A stretch of DNA of 43,078 nucleotides from Flavobacteriaceae bacterium (GTDB lineage: Bacteria; Bacteroidota; Bacteroidia; Flavobacteriales; Flavobacteriaceae). The DNA is taken from the NCBI GenBank assembly GCA_024635765.1, contig JAGXIE010000187.1, positions 1 through 43,078 on the forward strand, given 5' to 3'. Shown here piece after piece: positions 23,235-32,559 of the stretch (its first letter is position 1; every line of letters starts with the position of its first letter). The notes below the pieces were generated by a model. The model was not told the DNA's origin. It saw only the letters and a program-made list of their open reading frames with translations, and searched no databases. The position numbers and the translations under genes are program-made.

Positions 23235-25826
23235 TTAGTTTGAAATAACAATCATTTTCGAAATGACCTGGTTTTTATTTGATAAATTAACGAAGTAGGC
23301 GCCACTGACCAATGATGAAGTATCCAAACTTAATTCTTGTGTATTTGTGTTAATGATTTTGTCAATTACTTTTCTTCCATCTAAACTAAAGACTTGAATG
23401 GATTTTATCTGACTATTCATATTTTTTATATGTAATACATCTTTGGCAGGCACAGGGTAAAGTGCAATAGTATGTTCTAAATCAGATTCGTGAACGGATA
23501 AAGCAGATGTGCCATAAAATTCTATTTCAGTAATATTGGTCCAAGGGCTTAATCGGGAAGTCCCCGCCGTATTGAATCTTCCATATCCCATTAGTTTTAC
23601 ATATCGTGCGCTGACTGATAGTTCATATTGATCAAAGTCATCACGTGTTCCTGTAGTGGTTGTAATCAATAAATCTCCTGATATGGGAAGAGCCATTGAA
23701 AAGTCTGAAGGATTTGTACCTGTTGTAGATACCCAAATTTGCAAGCCATAAGGATCTGCCTTGTCATCTGTAGCGATTTGTATTAAATCAAGATTATACT
23801 CATCATTTAAATTGAAAATTACATACTCGCCGTCACCTTTAAAATCTCCTGCTATAATGGCACCATCTCCTGCTGTCCATTGCGTCCCAGTATTTTTATC
23901 TAAAGTATTAACAGCATAATTTGTTTTTGGAGGATTGGCATTAAGATCGACTTCTTGTTGTGAAAAAGAATGTACAGTAACTGGATCATCAGCCAAACCA
24001 GTATTAATCAGGTTGTATATATCCGTTAGATCCGCCCCTTCTTGTGTCACGTATAAAACTCTGACAATATCATCACCTCCTGGATTTTGTGAAAAAGTGA
24101 CAGTTCCGGTTCTTTCTGTGGTTTCTGAATTTGCAGTTACAGTTACCGTCACTGTTTCATCACCAGTAGCTGAACTAGGATTGATAGATATCCAAGGATC
24201 GTCAGAAACAGCTGTCCAGCTTACATTAGCATTTACAGTAACATCATAGCTATTAGCATCAGCAGTTAGTGTAGGTAAATTGCCAACAATTAAAGTTTCG
24301 CCGATTACGATAGTGCAAATAGGGTTGGCTATTGGCGTACCTAAATAATCTAGAAAACATGCTCCAATGCCGTCTCCAACCTTAGTATCCGTCGTTGGTA
24401 TATAAGCACCCATATCAGCACCTTTACCTGTGGCTCCAGTAAACGTAAAAATTTCACCATCCGCAATAGCCGTGATTCCATTATCTTCAGCAAAACCTGC
24501 ATTTGTTACGCCTAAAGTCGTTCCTGTATATACATTTCCCGTATAAGTTAATGCCGTTCCAAAATCTGCATAAGCAGTCGCCGTATTACCTGTAATTACA
24601 GGAGTCATATTTGGGTCGCCATTAACATAATAAATTAAGTTGTTTGAAACAGTTCCTGTCACATTGTTTGTACCTGTATTCACATTAAAAAATAAAGGAG
24701 CATTGGTGTTTATAATCGTGTTATTGGAAAGGTTATTATTTAATGCTTTTTGATATCCGTTTGAAGTACTTGAAGACGTGCAAGCAACTGCATTATTAGC
24801 GCTTCCTCCCAAAAAGGTAATGCCATTATTCCATATAGCGTCCGCATTGACCGCGATACAATCTTGAATGTAATTATTAGTGATGGTGTGGTCGCTATCA
24901 ACAATTCTAATGCCTCCAGTACCATCAACATCTTCACCCAAAAAGTAATTTCCTTCTACCAAAGCATTCGAACCATGTCGAAGTACTAATGAGCCTCTAC
25001 ATCTTCTAAAGGTGTTATTAGTATAAATATTGCCTTTGCTTTTATTAGTGATAATTTCATTTTCTCCATCAGCTTCAACAAAATAGTTGTTAAAAACTGT
25101 CGTATTACTATTTACATTTTGATAAGAACTCGTACCTATACGTATCGTTTCACTATCTCCAGCATTGGTCAAAGAAGCATCAATTTTTGCATATTTATAA
25201 AAATAATTGTTACTAATGGTATGACCAACGACATCACAACTATTTTCTGAATTATATGCAAGTTCTACTAGAATCATATTTCCAGAAGTTTCTTTATTCA
25301 TAAATGAGCAGTTAATTACTGTGTTGTAAGTTCCGTATAGGACTATCCAATTATGTTTTACACTCGTATCCTCATCTTCATCATCTGGGTCAACTTGCAA
25401 ACCATCAATGGCACAATTTTGAATTGTACTACGATTCGCATAATTAGAACCATCTCTAAATTCAATAAAATTACTGGCGCCATAACCTCCTTGCCAGTGA
25501 AAACCATCAACAATAACGTTATCTCCACCAATGCTCATTTTCAAACCTCCAGTGAATTTAACCCCTCCAGGAGTTTGAGGTCTCAATGTAATAGGCATTG
25601 CAGCGGTACCTGTTGAAGGTGAAAATTTCACTCTTGAATCGGAATCATATACTCCGTCTGCTAAAATAACCGTATCTCCTGAACCGAGCGTTGCAGAAAA
25701 AGCAGCTGTAAGATCTTCAGGGTCATCAATCTCATGAGTAGTTTGAGATAACGCATTAATCGTAGACAATAATAAAGCAAATACTAAAGTCTGTAGCGAC
25801 ATTTTTGGAATGTAGATTTTTTTCAT
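23235..25826 (-). CDS. Alginate lyase, polysaccharide lyase family 6, multidomain and T9SS-secreted
   Basis: An 863-residue secreted enzyme. Signal peptide ~1-27. The PL6 parallel beta-helix spans ~30-500; catalytic Lys264 (NKSKGN) and Arg283 (LVLRHGS) are at family spacing. A BACON-like domain (~515-600) is marked by 'VSWTAVSDDPWISINPSSATGDE'. A discoidin-like carbohydrate-binding region follows (~605-775, 'WTNITEIEFYG' at its end). The C-terminus (~785-863) is a type IX sorting tail ('LYPVPAKDVLHIKN', 'SLVSGAYFVNL'). It is thus exported by T9SS and may be cell-attached. It heads the PL6-PL7-SDR operon under an intact tandem operator. Confidence 0.93.
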   Translation of the reverse strand: MKKIYIPKMSLQTLVFALLLSTINALSQTTHEIDDPEDLTAAFSATLGSGDTVILADGVYDSDSRVKFSPSTGTAAMPITLRPQTPGGVKFTGGLKMSIGGDNVIVDGFHWQGGYGASNFIEFRDGSNYANRSTIQNCAIDGLQVDPDDEDEDTSVKHNWIVLYGTYNTVINCSFMNKETSGNMILVELAYNSENSCDVVGHTISNNYFYKYAKIDASLTNAGDSETIRIGTSSYQNVNSNTTVFNNYFVEADGENEIITNKSKGNIYTNNTFRRCRGSLVLRHGSNALVEGNYFLGEDVDGTGGIRIVDSDHTITNNYIQDCIAVNADAIWNNGITFLGGSANNAVACTSSSTSNGYQKALNNNLSNNTIINTNAPLFFNVNTGTNNVTGTVSNNLIYYVNGDPNMTPVITGNTATAYADFGTALTYTGNVYTGTTLGVTNAGFAEDNGITAIADGEIFTFTGATGKGADMGAYIPTTDTKVGDGIGACFLDYLGTPIANPICTIVIGETLIVGNLPTLTADANSYDVTVNANVSWTAVSDDPWISINPSSATGDETVTVTVTANSETTERTGTVTFSQNPGGDDIVRVLYVTQEGADLTDIYNLINTGLADDPVTVHSFSQQEVDLNANPPKTNYAVNTLDKNTGTQWTAGDGAIIAGDFKGDGEYVIFNLNDEYNLDLIQIATDDKADPYGLQIWVSTTGTNPSDFSMALPISGDLLITTTTGTRDDFDQYELSVSARYVKLMGYGRFNTAGTSRLSPWTNITEIEFYGTSALSVHESDLEHTIALYPVPAKDVLHIKNMNSQIKSIQVFSLDGRKVIDKIINTNTQELSLDTSSLVSGAYFVNLSNKNQVISKMIVISN

Positions 25827-25842
25827 TGTTTAGAAATTTTAA

Positions 25843-25894
25843 TTGGTTTACCAGATTGGTTTACCAATATACATGAAATTCAGAGTTAACCAAA
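25843..25894 (-). promoter_or_regulatory. Promoter and tandem operator of the PL6-PL7-SDR operon
   Basis: The same operator as before susC (TTGGTTTACCA, GA, TTGGTTTACCAA) lies at 25843-25867. On the minus strand TTTG (25891-25894) and TATATTGG (25864-25871) are 19 bases apart. The -7 box is imperfect. The operator overlaps it in the same register as before susC. It lies 17 bases upstream of the ATG. Confidence 0.7.
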
Positions 25895-25953
25895 AAATAT
25901 ATAGAATTTTAACATAAATCTATGCTCAGTTGATTACTTGAAAAGGGAGGCCT

Positions 25954-27228
25954 TTAAAAATAATCCATTAATGCCAAAATGCCATTATAAGAGATAATAC
26001 AGGCAAAAAGAAGTGAGGCGAACAATCCGATGTTTACAAAAATACTTGTTTTGTAACCTTGCATCACTTTTTTGTTATTGACCATCAATATGATTCCGAG
26101 GATAACAATCGGCAAAACAAACACATTGAACACTTGTGATAAAATTTGAACCTCAATTGGATTCGAACCCAAGATTGGTCCAATCAAAGCGACCAAACAG
26201 GCAATGGCAGTGATGATTCTGAACTGACGCGAATTGGTATCCAAAACTCCCGATTGATAATCGGCAACCAACAGCGGCGCAATCAATAGACAAGGAAAAA
26301 TAGATGATAAACCAGCACTCAAGGCACCGAAAAAGAAAATGGTTACGGCCCATTTGCCCGCAACTGGCTCCAAGGTGTTCGCCATATCGAGCACTTGAGT
26401 GACAACTTTCCCTTCGTGAAAAAGCGCTCCTGCAGCGACAGCCATAATCGTTCCACTAATAATAAAGATTAAAATGGCAGCGGTTATGGAATCCTTTTTT
26501 TGTTGCTGTAAATTGTTGATAGTCCATCCCTTTCCTTTTACAAAAAGTGGACGCGACAAAAAGGTAGCTGCAGCCATCGTCGTCCCAACAAACGCAGCCA
26601 CCAACATTTTACCACTAGGTACTTCTGGAATGGTTGGTATCAAACCTCTTACAACATCCGCTGGAAGTGGTTGCACAAAACATAAAGAGAGTACGAACGA
26701 CAAACCCATGAGCGTCACAAATATGATGAGGATTTTTTCGAAAAACGTATATTTTCCAACGAGCATGAGCAAGTAGAAAATAACGATGATGAGAACGGCT
26801 GTAGTTAAAACCGTCTCGTATTTATAAGGGATTAATCCTTCAAAATTTACTGCGAGGATTTCAAAAATAATATTGGATGAAATGCCCAAAATGCCCATAA
26901 GCGAATTCCATTGTCCGAAGGTGATACCGACGATTATCAAAATCGCCAAAATCTTACCGAACTTTAAGTGTTTTTTAAATCCATAGAGGGCTGTTTCGCC
27001 AGTAATCAGGGCATAATTTCCATACGCAAACATTAAAATGCCCGAAAAGAAACAACTCAATAACAGCACCCATAACAATTGCATCCCAAATTTGCTTCCG
27101 GCAACAATCATGGATGTGACACTTCCCGTACCGATGGTATAACCAATGGCGAATATACCAGGACCAAAGCCCAATATAATAGCAATGATTTTTTTAAGTA
27201 GCGACTTTTTGTTTTCGGATGTTGGCAA
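25954..27228 (-). CDS. NRAMP-fold membrane transporter lacking the metal-binding motif
   Basis: A 424-residue integral membrane protein with 11 or so helices and the NRAMP-like first helix 'LGFGPGIFAIGYTIGTGSVTS' (19-39). In true NRAMP metal carriers this segment holds DPGN, here replaced by I-G-T-G. The helix-6 MPH motif is replaced by 'GTTMAAATFLSRP' (215-227). Both metal-ligand sets are therefore missing. It ends the operon PL6-PL7-gluconokinase/6PGDH and starts 26 bases after that fusion gene, with a TTG start (27228); the next Met is inside helix 1. Mn or Fe transport is unlikely; transport of a sugar acid such as gluconate is a guess from context. Confidence 0.75.
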   Translation of the reverse strand: MPTSENKKSLLKKIIAIILGFGPGIFAIGYTIGTGSVTSMIVAGSKFGMQLLWVLLLSCFFSGILMFAYGNYALITGETALYGFKKHLKFGKILAILIIVGITFGQWNSLMGILGISSNIIFEILAVNFEGLIPYKYETVLTTAVLIIVIFYLLMLVGKYTFFEKILIIFVTLMGLSFVLSLCFVQPLPADVVRGLIPTIPEVPSGKMLVAAFVGTTMAAATFLSRPLFVKGKGWTINNLQQQKKDSITAAILIFIISGTIMAVAAGALFHEGKVVTQVLDMANTLEPVAGKWAVTIFFFGALSAGLSSIFPCLLIAPLLVADYQSGVLDTNSRQFRIITAIACLVALIGPILGSNPIEVQILSQVFNVFVLPIVILGIILMVNNKKVMQGYKTSIFVNIGLFASLLFACIISYNGILALMDYF

Positions 27229-27254
27229 GGTGTGTTGGTTTTAGTTCTGTTAGT

Positions 27255-29138
27255 TTATTTCCAGTTCGTGTGATAGAATTTTCCTGAAACATCATCCAAC
27301 CGTTGATAGGTATGTGCTCCAAAATAATCGCGTTGTGCTTGAATTAAATTGGCCGATGAATTTTCTATGGCGAAATTGTTCAAGAAACTAATGGAATCGT
27401 TCAATGTTGGAATTGGCACGTCATTTAGAATACATTCGGAAACTACTTTTTTAACCGCTGGTTTTAAATCTTTTAATTGTTGGATGATATGCTCATTCGT
27501 CAGAATGTTATCGGTGGTTTTAAATACCGTTACCAATTCCACCATAAGGTCGGATTTGATGATGCAGCCATTGGTCCAGATTCGTGATAATTCACTTAAA
27601 TTCAAATCCCATTGATAGTTGTTGGATGCTTCACGGATTAACTTAAACCCTTGATAATGATTAATCAATCTTCCAAATTGGTAAGCTTTTAGAATATCTT
27701 CTTCGTTTAAATTAAGTGCCGAATTCCCATCGGATTTAAAATGTCTGTTCGCCGCAGTCCTTTCGTCTTTGTAAAAAGAGGAAAAACGGGCAAACAATGC
27801 CGAAGCAATCATGGTACTTGGCACGCCCAATTGCGCTGTGGTAATGGTCGTCCAGTTTCCTGTGCTCTTGTTGCCAGCTTTATCCATGATTTTATTGACC
27901 AGCCAATCATCGCCTTCCTTTTTTCTTAAAATATCGATGGTAATTTCCAGCAAGTAACTATTGGAATGCGATTTCCAAGATTCTAAAATTGTTGCGATTT
28001 GGTCCGGATTATGACCCAAGGCTTTTAACATGGTATACTCTTCCGCCAACAGTTGCATTTCCACATACTCAATACCGTTGTGAACCATCTTTACGAAATG
28101 TCCACTCCCTTCAGTTCCAATATAAGTACAACAGGGTAAATCATTTTCATCTTTGGCCGCTATCGCTTCCAAAAAAGGCTGTATTTTTTTATAACTTTCT
28201 TTATCACCACCAGGCATAATGGAAGGTCCTTTCAATGCGCCTTCTTCACCGCCTGAAACACCTGCTCCAACAAAGTGAATACCTTTGGATTTTAAATAAT
28301 CAAACCGAGCTTTTGTGTCATGATAGTTAGAATTGCCCCCATCGATTAAAACATCACCTTCGGAAAGAAACGGCACAAGGTCTTCAATGACCATATCGGT
28401 AATTTTACCAGCATTGACCATCACCATTATCTTTCGTGGAACTTCCAAGGAATTAATGAAAGATTCGACATTATCAAATGGAAGTGCAGTCGACAATTCA
28501 TCAAATTCATGCTTGAAATTTTTGGCAATGTCTTCTTCCGAGCCGTCCACATGTCTGTTGAATATCGAAATTTTAAAGCCTTTTTGGGCTAAATTCCGCG
28601 CCAAACTTTTCCCCATGACGCCTAGACCGAAGAGTCCGAATTCTGTCGTATGTTCCAATGCTTCTTTCACTTTTTGTACGATGTCTTTTGGTGTTAAACT
28701 GATATCCAATTGAATAGCATTTTTAGGTACTTCTAAAATTTCAAATTGGGATTTTAGTAATTCTGAAGGCATAAAATGTTCAGTTCTACTATTTAATCTT
28801 TCAAAAATCTGTTCGAAAGAACCAGATAAATGCACCCATTTTGCTTGGTTTTCAAAATTCAAACTTAAAGTATCGCGATACTTTTGTTTTAGTGCTGAAC
28901 ACACAATTACACAACTGTTTTTCAGAAGTTGTTGTATTGCTAAAGAATTTAAAGTCTCTAACCAACCTTGTCTGTCGTCATCGTTTAAAGGGTGTCCGCT
29001 GGAAATTTTTTTGATGTTACTTTTTGGATGAAAGTCGTCACCATCAAAAAAAGGAATGCCTAACTCATCAGCCAGTAATTTTCCAATAGTGCTTTTTCCA
29101 CTTCCTGAAACGCCTATTATGAAGATTACTTTTGTCAA
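27255..29138 (-). CDS. Fused gluconokinase / 6-phosphogluconate dehydrogenase
   Basis: A 627-residue fusion. Residues 1-163 form a GntK-type gluconokinase: P-loop GVSGSGKS (9-16), 'FFDGDDFHPKSNIKKISSGHPLNDDDR' and 'FMPSELLKSQF'. Residues ~166-627 are a decarboxylating 6-phosphogluconate dehydrogenase: GLGVMG (171-176), 'DGGNSNYHDT', 'GVSGGEEGA' (293-301), and the catalytic Lys350/Asn354/Glu357 group in 'FVKMVHNGIEY'. The C-terminal dimer helices and 'DYFGAHTYQR' are complete. One polypeptide would convert gluconate to 6-phosphogluconate and then ribulose-5-phosphate, CO2 and NAD(P)H. The start is TTG at 29138, directly before the P-loop domain. It lies 5 bases from the PL7 gene. Confidence 0.9.
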   Translation of the reverse strand: MTKVIFIIGVSGSGKSTIGKLLADELGIPFFDGDDFHPKSNIKKISSGHPLNDDDRQGWLETLNSLAIQQLLKNSCVIVCSALKQKYRDTLSLNFENQAKWVHLSGSFEQIFERLNSRTEHFMPSELLKSQFEILEVPKNAIQLDISLTPKDIVQKVKEALEHTTEFGLFGLGVMGKSLARNLAQKGFKISIFNRHVDGSEEDIAKNFKHEFDELSTALPFDNVESFINSLEVPRKIMVMVNAGKITDMVIEDLVPFLSEGDVLIDGGNSNYHDTKARFDYLKSKGIHFVGAGVSGGEEGALKGPSIMPGGDKESYKKIQPFLEAIAAKDENDLPCCTYIGTEGSGHFVKMVHNGIEYVEMQLLAEEYTMLKALGHNPDQIATILESWKSHSNSYLLEITIDILRKKEGDDWLVNKIMDKAGNKSTGNWTTITTAQLGVPSTMIASALFARFSSFYKDERTAANRHFKSDGNSALNLNEEDILKAYQFGRLINHYQGFKLIREASNNYQWDLNLSELSRIWTNGCIIKSDLMVELVTVFKTTDNILTNEHIIQQLKDLKPAVKKVVSECILNDVPIPTLNDSISFLNNFAIENSSANLIQAQRDYFGAHTYQRLDDVSGKFYHTNWK

Positions 29139-29143
29139 GATGA

Positions 29144-30166
29144 TTAGTTTTTATTAGGCTCGGTACTTTCGCCTACCGTTGCATCTCTAAACCAAACTTC
29201 TGAATAGCTTCCGTTTTCATATTGTTTTGCAATATCACCACCATAGGTTTCTGACTTGGTAGATTCTCCGTTTGCCTGGTTATAATTACCCTGTTTAAAA
29301 TAATTTATTTCACCAGCATATGCACTCTCCCTTTCTGGACTTACGGCTCGTCTTGATGCATACACATCTATTACCTGTTGTGGAATATCTTCTTTTGTAG
29401 CAAAATCTGATTTTATTAAGCTCTTCGTAAATGTTATAGTTTCGTGTCCTTCGCTTGTAAACGTCAAATACATGATGCCTTTATACACATTTACTTCGTA
29501 ACTAAATTCTTCTCTTAATGCAATGCCAAATTTCGGTTCTTCAGGATAGGTTGTTGGACTTGTTCCTACTACGGAAAAATCATGTCCCCAAACTGCCGTT
29601 GAAAAATCAAATCTTCCAGAATTGTCGCCCTCTGGGTTGATTTCGTAGTTCCAAAACACAGAGCCTTTTGTATGACCAGGAAATTTTTTATAGAAGATTT
29701 TTAATGGTTCGTTTTCATGACCTTCATCACTATGAATTTGTCCAATTACAACTGAATAAGATGACGCTTTAGTAGCATCTCCTGTAGTTGACACATGTTG
29801 CACTTTTAAAGTACCTGTTAATTTTCCACCCGTTTCTGGAATCCAATGTGCTTTTTCTCCTAATTCTGTTCTAGTATTTTTTGATGTTCTTGAGGTTATA
29901 CCAGAATTTGGTGTTTTATAAACTACCCAATCTGTTGAGCCATCATTTTCAACATAAAAGAAGTCTTCTTTTTGGTAATTTACCAAATCTTCTACTTGAG
30001 TTCCATCGCCTAAAAGGATTTTCCATTTGTCCATAAATGGAATCACATCACTTGGATATTTTACTGTTTTTTCTATTGGAATCTTTGCATCTACAGCTTT
30101 TTCAGTAGTCACTTTACAAGAGACCATAGCTATAAATATAACTAGAACAAATACTGTCTTTTTCAT
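29144..30166 (-). CDS. Alginate lyase, polysaccharide lyase family 7 (lipoprotein)
   Basis: A 340-residue lipoprotein with lipobox Cys17 (IAMVSC). PL7 motifs: NTRTELGE (97-104), QIH (143-145) and YFKQGNYNQ near 285. It is a close paralogue of the PL7 at 21998-23095, sharing 'NEPLKIFYKKFPGHTKGSVF', and like it lies directly behind a PL6 gene (13 bases). QIH again points to guluronate-containing substrates. It is predicted to act at the cell surface. Confidence 0.93.
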   Translation of the reverse strand: MKKTVFVLVIFIAMVSCKVTTEKAVDAKIPIEKTVKYPSDVIPFMDKWKILLGDGTQVEDLVNYQKEDFFYVENDGSTDWVVYKTPNSGITSRTSKNTRTELGEKAHWIPETGGKLTGTLKVQHVSTTGDATKASSYSVVIGQIHSDEGHENEPLKIFYKKFPGHTKGSVFWNYEINPEGDNSGRFDFSTAVWGHDFSVVGTSPTTYPEEPKFGIALREEFSYEVNVYKGIMYLTFTSEGHETITFTKSLIKSDFATKEDIPQQVIDVYASRRAVSPERESAYAGEINYFKQGNYNQANGESTKSETYGGDIAKQYENGSYSEVWFRDATVGESTEPNKN

Positions 30167-30179
30167 ATTTTAATTCCCT

Positions 30180-32483
30180 TTAATACATTAATTTCAGTTT
30201 CAAGTTTTGAACCACTTGAATTTCCCCTGAATTTTCAATGGTGTTATTTACAGGTTTTTGGTCTTTTTCGCCCCAAAGAATGGCGATGGTTTTTACAGAA
30301 TTATTCTTGAAGGTGTTATTTGAAAAGTCAACATTCATGATGCCTCTGTTTTTTATGAGGATGTGGTCTTGTTCCTTTTGCCCAGAGTTGGTCACGGTAT
30401 TATTTGTGAATACCAAATTCCCACCAATGGTTGATTCATCATAACCACCACGATAATAATCTAAAATATTCTCTTTGATATTCGTGAATTCGGTGTTTTG
30501 GATGATGACGAATTCGGCGTTGTAATCGCCTTTGTCGTTGGTTTCTTTGTTCAATAGAAAGCCTCGATTGGAATTTTTGATGACTGAATTCACCACCGAA
30601 ACCGTATCAGCAAAAGAACCTTTGGATACTCGCATAGCACTATTGAAATTATCCAATACTACATCGTTCAGGAATAAATCGTAAGCCTTCGTCATATTTT
30701 TATCTAAGGTTGCGAAGGCATCTTGGTTGCCGTTTCCTTTTAAAATGACTCCGTCCAATTGAAGTCTCGCTTTCGGTTGCATTTCAAACGCAATACTGTT
30801 GGAAGTAAATTGCAATTCAGCTTTGGCATTTTTATCGGAAGATGTTAATGTGATATTTTTATTGATGATTAATTTTTTGTCAATCGTATAGATTCCTGAT
30901 TTCAAAGCCAAAATATCACCTGAATTTGCCTTTGAAAGTAGACTCGTAAGTTCATCCGAATTTGAAACTTCCATTGTTTGCGGTTTGTAAGCTTCTCTGT
31001 CAGTTTTGAACCAATCCGTTCCATAGCGTGATTTATCAATCAATACCGTACCATCTTTTACAGGCAAAACGATGGCGCCAATGGCATTTTGTTTGTTTCG
31101 TTCCTTGCCGAACAAATCTTTTTCAATCGTTTCAAAATCGAAGCCTTGATACACATCTTCCTGATTTTCTGTGGGAACAAATAGATTTTCTGTTAGTTGA
31201 TTGACCTGAAAGTTTTTGGTAATTAATCCTTCTGATTGCACCTCGCTTTTATTGCTGCTGTTCGAAAAGTTTTTGAAAAATTTCACGCCGACAACAGAAT
31301 CATAAGCAATTATTGGAATAGTATTTTCTTGATGATTATAAATAAAATTATTCGCCACTATCATACGTTCTGGTCGTGCGGAACGAATTTCGGACGCTGG
31401 AAGGACTTCTTTTTGACTCACATTAGAACCGACGCTAAAATGAAAAGGGGATTCACAATCGATATATGTGTTGTAAGCCACCACCACATCTGTGACCTGA
31501 TTGTAACGATTCAAAGGTGATTTTGGAATGCCGTTCATAACAGCCAAAGGCGCTCTGAATGTTTTGCCTTTTAATTTGTAGAAATAGTTATTGGTAATCC
31601 AATGTCCAGTATTAATAACACGAATGCCGCCAATAAATTCGGAATTGTCATTCCCAATAAATACGTTACCATCAATTTTTGCGTAATTACCATGACGAAG
31701 AACCAACGACCCTTCACTTTCAAAAAAAACGTTGTTTGTAAACTCGTTAAAATTGGACTTGCTTGATATAATTTCCACTTCACCATTGCAACGCTCAAAT
31801 AAATTGTTGTGAACGATGGTATGTGATGGTGTCATCGAAGTTTCGCTATCGCCAATCTGCAACGTTTCGCCATGAGGCCCACCTTTACGCGGTCTTGGTC
31901 CAAAATAATTATTGATGATTTTATGATGATTTTTGATGTTTTCATTGCCATCCAAGCGCACCATAATTGTGGGTCCAAAGTTCGATTTTCCTGTGATGTA
32001 GCAGTTGCTCAACTCGTTGTGACGCCCCCAAAACTCTACCCAATGGTCAGTATCATCACGATTAGGTTGGGTAAATTCCTCGATGACACAATTGGTCACT
32101 TTGCAACGCATCGCAACTGTTTCATCATCAATTTTGAATTGAATCAGGTTTTTGGATGGTGTATATCCATTTTTGAAATATAAATCCTTTACAACTAAAT
32201 AGCTGCCGCCTAATTTTAAATTGGATGCACCTTCAATTGTGACTTTCCCAGCAGTTTCGGCTCTTAAAACAATCGGATTCTCTTCTGTACCATTTCCTAA
32301 AAATTCGATTTGTACATCTTTCCAGACGCCATTTATCATAACAATTTCATCGCCAGCTTTGCAATTTTTAATCGCATCTTTTAGAGTTACAACATCACTG
32401 ACTTTGATGGTTTTTGTTGAAATGGGTTTATCACATCCAAGCAGGACGAAAAGGCAGAATGCTATTGTAATAAATTTTTTCAT
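30180..32483 (-). CDS. Alginate lyase, polysaccharide lyase family 6 (two-domain lipoprotein)
   Basis: A 767-residue lipoprotein with Cys17 (VLLGC). The N-terminal beta-helix (~25-480) is PL6 with Lys242 (SSKSN) and Arg263 (LVLRHGN). These correspond to the catalytic pair of AlyGC, which has the same length and two-domain plan. A second beta-helix spans ~500-767 ('SDELTSLLSKANSGDILALK'). Such enzymes often act exolytically on guluronate-rich chains; this is inference. It heads PL6-PL7-GntK/Gnd-NRAMP. No own operator is seen in the 76-base gap upstream, so expression may come by readthrough from the operator-controlled unit at 34731. Confidence 0.92.
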   Translation of the reverse strand: MKKFITIAFCLFVLLGCDKPISTKTIKVSDVVTLKDAIKNCKAGDEIVMINGVWKDVQIEFLGNGTEENPIVLRAETAGKVTIEGASNLKLGGSYLVVKDLYFKNGYTPSKNLIQFKIDDETVAMRCKVTNCVIEEFTQPNRDDTDHWVEFWGRHNELSNCYITGKSNFGPTIMVRLDGNENIKNHHKIINNYFGPRPRKGGPHGETLQIGDSETSMTPSHTIVHNNLFERCNGEVEIISSKSNFNEFTNNVFFESEGSLVLRHGNYAKIDGNVFIGNDNSEFIGGIRVINTGHWITNNYFYKLKGKTFRAPLAVMNGIPKSPLNRYNQVTDVVVAYNTYIDCESPFHFSVGSNVSQKEVLPASEIRSARPERMIVANNFIYNHQENTIPIIAYDSVVGVKFFKNFSNSSNKSEVQSEGLITKNFQVNQLTENLFVPTENQEDVYQGFDFETIEKDLFGKERNKQNAIGAIVLPVKDGTVLIDKSRYGTDWFKTDREAYKPQTMEVSNSDELTSLLSKANSGDILALKSGIYTIDKKLIINKNITLTSSDKNAKAELQFTSNSIAFEMQPKARLQLDGVILKGNGNQDAFATLDKNMTKAYDLFLNDVVLDNFNSAMRVSKGSFADTVSVVNSVIKNSNRGFLLNKETNDKGDYNAEFVIIQNTEFTNIKENILDYYRGGYDESTIGGNLVFTNNTVTNSGQKEQDHILIKNRGIMNVDFSNNTFKNNSVKTIAILWGEKDQKPVNNTIENSGEIQVVQNLKLKLMY

Positions 32484-32517
32484 GTTGTAATTTATTCAAT
32501 ATTATAATTAAACAAGA

Positions 32518-32538
32518 AAGCCTTTAAATAAAAGGCTT
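32518..32538 (-). terminator. Hairpin between the T9SS protein gene and the PL6 gene
   Basis: AAGCCTTT (32518-32525) pairs with AAAGGCTT (32531-32538) across a five-base loop. On the minus strand TTTCTTGTTTAATT follows. It is an eight-pair stem with a broken T-run, which may partly terminate the PL7-T9SS transcript before the PL6 operon. Confidence 0.5.
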
Positions 32539-32559
32539 CCTCGAGAAATTAAAGTGCTA

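Noticed and set aside
25954-27228. Annotation as manganese transporter MntH
   Set aside because: Fold similarity is clear, but DPGN and MPH, which bind the metal, are missing.
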